Shown piece by piece: positions 5,681 through 7,222 of a stretch of DNA of 7,222 nucleotides; position 1 is the first letter of the stretch; each line of letters opens with the position of its first letter. Made by a program: the position numbers and the translations under genes. The stretch comes from Actinoplanes liguriensis. GTDB taxonomy: Bacteria > Actinomycetota > Actinomycetes > Mycobacteriales > Micromonosporaceae. The notes beneath the pieces were generated by a model. The model did no database searches, had not been told where the DNA came from, and saw only the letters and a program-made list of their open reading frames with translations. The stretch spans positions 66,964-74,185 of the forward strand of contig KL571340.1 in the NCBI GenBank assembly GCA_000715855.1. The letters are read 5' to 3'.

Positions 5681-6742
5681 GTGGAACAGCGCGGACATGA
5701 CGGATCCGGTGAGCCGGGTGGGGACGGGCACGGGCGGCGCCGCGCGGCCGGGGCTCTCTCGGGCGAGACGGTCGTCATTCGTACGTCGCAGGCTCCGACC
5801 GGGAAATTCGCGACGCTGAAGCCGGAAGCGCCGCGGCAACCCACCGCCCTGCTGTCCGCAGCGCCCGGCCGCGCGGCGCAGGCCGGCGCCGCGACCGTCG
5901 TCCCCACCATTCCCCCGGACGAGCCGGACGAGCCGGACGAGCCGGACGAGCCGGACGAGCCCAGTGAGCAGAGTAAACGGGGCAAGCGGGTGGTCAAGCT
6001 ACGGGCGAGGCGGACCGACGGGGGCTACCGGAGTGTCTACTCCGAGCTGACCCGGCCGACGCCGACCTCGCGGATCCGCGCCGGCATCCGGGTCTCGGGC
6101 GAGCTGGCGATGACGTTCGGGCTGGTCGCAGGACTCTTCGCGGCGTACGAGATCTGGGGCAACGGCGCCGAGGTGCAGGCCCACCAGGACACCCTCTCCA
6201 GCGACCTGGACCAGCAGTGGGACAACCCGGCGGTCAGCACCACGGCCAAGGGCCCGGCGGCGCCCGGGAGCAGCCTGATCGGCCGGCTCTACATCCCGAG
6301 GCTCGACAAGGAGTGGGTCGTCGTCGACGGCGTGCGGGACATCGACATCAAGTACGGTCCCGGGCATTATCCGGGCACCGCACTGCCGGGCCGGGTCGGG
6401 AACTTCTCGGTGGCCGGGCACCGGATCCCCAAGACGTTCTGGCGGCTCGACGAGCTGCGGACCGGCGATGTCATCGGCGTCGAGACCAGGGATTTCTGGT
6501 ACGTGTACAGGGTTTACGGCGACGAGACCGTCAAGCCCAGCGCGGTCGAGGTCGTCGCCCCGGTTCCCGACCGGCCCGGCGTCAAGGCGACCCGGGCGCT
6601 GCTCACGCTCACCACGTGCACGCCGAAGGGCAGTCACGCCAAGCGGCTCGTCATCCACGCCGAACTCGCCGCGAAGACCCCCCGCGACGAGTCCCTGCCC
6701 GAGGCCGGCCGCCCTGCCGCGCTGCCGGTGAAGACGAAGTAG
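5681..6742 (+). CDS. Class E sortase
   Basis: The protein has 353 residues from GTG 5681, the first start after an in-frame TAA at 5672-5674; upstream spacing is poor and no other good start exists before the membrane segment. The N-terminal 135 residues are cytoplasmic and disordered-looking: HGRRRAAGALSGETVVIR, a DEP tandem repeat at 80-94, then a basic patch KRGKRVVKLRARR. One membrane segment spans about 140-158 (GELAMTFGLVAGLFAAYEIW). The extracellular catalytic domain runs from about 195 to 330 and carries the full triad: His247 in VAGHRIP, Cys313 in TLTTCTP and Arg322 in KRLVIHA. Class E enzymes of high-GC actinobacteria cleave LAXTG-type signals and attach proteins to peptidoglycan. 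No substrate protein is encoded in the window, so it is probably the housekeeping or an orphan enzyme. The stop lies 1 bp from the convergent antitoxin gene. Confidence 0.95.
   Translation: MEQRGHDGSGEPGGDGHGRRRAAGALSGETVVIRTSQAPTGKFATLKPEAPRQPTALLSAAPGRAAQAGAATVVPTIPPDEPDEPDEPDEPDEPSEQSKRGKRVVKLRARRTDGGYRSVYSELTRPTPTSRIRAGIRVSGELAMTFGLVAGLFAAYEIWGNGAEVQAHQDTLSSDLDQQWDNPAVSTTAKGPAAPGSSLIGRLYIPRLDKEWVVVDGVRDIDIKYGPGHYPGTALPGRVGNFSVAGHRIPKTFWRLDELRTGDVIGVETRDFWYVYRVYGDETVKPSAVEVVAPVPDRPGVKATRALLTLTTCTPKGSHAKRLVIHAELAAKTPRDESLPEAGRPAALPVKTK
5918..5962 (+). repeat. In-frame 9-bp minisatellite encoding DEP repeats
   Basis: Five tandem copies of GACGAGCCG (the last ends in C) encode Asp-Glu-Pro five times at sortase residues 80-94. 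The unit is a multiple of three, so copy-number change by slippage would alter the length of the acidic linker without breaking the frame. It lies in the cytoplasmic tail between Pro-rich sequence and a basic patch. Confidence 0.9.
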
Positions 6743-6743
6743 G

Positions 6744-7067
6744 TCAGGCGGCGTCGGGGTGGGCGTCGGGCAGGGCGGCGACCACCCGCAGCAGATCGGC
6801 GACCGAGATCGTGCGGTCCCGGTCGGCGGAGGCGAGCCCGGCGAGCACCCAGTCGCGCATGAGGGCGGTCGGCTTCAGGCCGCGCTCGGTGGCGATCTGC
6901 CTGAGCTGCTGGTATGCCTCGACGGGGAGGCGGAACGAGCAGACCACCTTGGGTTCGGTGTCCGGCGGCGGGGGCAGCTCGGCGTGGCCGCCGTCGGAGA
7001 ATTCGATCTCACCGTTGGCCACGGCGTCCGCGGCCGCGGCCAGGTCCCTGTCGGCAACTGACTTCAT
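6744..7067 (-). CDS. Ribbon-helix-helix-type antitoxin (BrnA-like)
   Basis: The protein has 107 residues from ATG 7067-7065. That start overlaps the upstream gene's stop as ATGA and has GGGAGG about 10 bp before it; an earlier in-frame ATG at 7085 lacks these signs. Residues 41-79 fit a ribbon-helix-helix unit: strand VVCSFRLP, helix VEAYQQLRQIATERG, turn LKP, helix TALMRDWVLAGL. This fold binds operator DNA as a dimer. The N-terminal part (MKSVADRDLAAAADAVANGE) and acidic, Pro-rich linker precede it, and the tail (about 85-107) has one more helix. The gene order, toxin first and RHH antitoxin second, is that of brnT-brnA modules. It presumably neutralises the upstream protein and represses the pair. 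It could instead be a stand-alone CopG/Arc-type regulator. Confidence 0.75.
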   Translation of the reverse strand: MKSVADRDLAAAADAVANGEIEFSDGGHAELPPPPDTEPKVVCSFRLPVEAYQQLRQIATERGLKPTALMRDWVLAGLASADRDRTISVADLLRVVAALPDAHPDAA

Positions 7068-7222
7068 GACTGTCCGCCCTCCCACTGCTCGAACCGCACG
7101 AGCTGCTTCTCGTCCATCTCGCGAGCCCCGACGATGACATAGTCGAAGTCGCCGACCTGGCGAATCACCACGATCAGCGGCCGGCCCATCACGGTCCGGC
7201 CCCAGACGGTGAGGAGCAGCAC
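7064..7222 (-). CDS. Probable toxin of a toxin-antitoxin pair, C-terminal part only
   Basis: The frame runs off the right edge, so the N-terminus is missing and 52 residues are visible. They contain two short strand-like stretches and a terminal helix: GRPLIVVIRQ, DFDYVIVGAREMDEKQ and LVRFEQWEGG. The order (G-R-x-L-I-V-V, then I-V-x-A-R-E-M, then a charged helix) resembles the C-terminal half of BrnT/DUF4258-type small ribonuclease toxins of the RelE-like fold. This is recognition from pattern, not a database hit. The stop TGA overlaps the ATG of the next gene by 4 nt, the tight coupling common in toxin-antitoxin operons. Without the N-terminus the catalytic residues cannot be checked. Confidence 0.55.
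   Translation of the reverse strand: MLLLTVWGRTVMGRPLIVVIRQVGDFDYVIVGAREMDEKQLVRFEQWEGGQS

Noticed and set aside
5671..5997. Minus-strand frame with SSG repeats
   Set aside because: It is the reverse of the DEP minisatellite inside the sortase gene, which has the complete catalytic triad on the plus strand.

Overview
The window is high-GC DNA with strong third-position G/C bias, GTG as well as ATG starts, and GGGAGG-type ribosome binding sites. It also carries a class E sortase with a long cytoplasmic N-terminus. Together these point to a high-GC actinomycete, most likely a Micromonosporaceae (Actinoplanes-like) chromosome. The family placement is an inference from protein style, not a database match.

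Layout, left to right. (1) 2-1060 (+): nearly complete C-terminal part of a secreted lipoprotein of the PQQ-dependent glucose/sorbosone dehydrogenase family; only the very N-terminus is outside the window. (2) 1065-1322 (-): small protein of unknown function, tail-to-tail with the dehydrogenase, preceded by an intergenic patch with a perfect 12-bp palindrome. (3) 1412-4019 (-): probable operon, in transcription order a TetR-type regulator, an SGLT-like solute:sodium-symporter-family transporter, and a conserved-looking 81-residue two-helix membrane protein. (4) 4020-4103: divergent control region with two similar pseudo-palindromes 25 bp apart that overlap the best promoter candidates and probably form the TetR operator. 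(5) 4104-5267 (+): FAD-dependent aromatic-ring-hydroxylase/TetX-like monooxygenase. (6) 5268-5680: 413-bp non-coding stretch with two tandem 107-bp units, each a 20-bp-arm hairpin followed by a nearly invariant 54-bp segment, then a G-rich tract. (7) 5681-6742 (+): class E sortase with an in-frame DEP minisatellite. (8) 6744-7222 (-): toxin-antitoxin-like pair (toxin truncated by the window edge, overlapping the antitoxin by ATGA), ending 1 bp from the sortase stop.

Working model: the TetR protein represses both itself (with the transporter and small membrane partner behind it) and the divergent monooxygenase, releasing both when a small molecule binds. This would couple movement of a solute across the membrane to oxidative modification. 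The sortase and the toxin-antitoxin pair look unrelated to that unit.

The strongest candidates for something undescribed are the 107-bp hairpin repeats, where the two copies show one compensatory base-pair swap and the remaining changes favour minus-strand RNA pairing. Next come the transporter, which by my remembered alignment to vSGLT lacks the usual Na2-site serines and most sugar ligands, and its small membrane partner.
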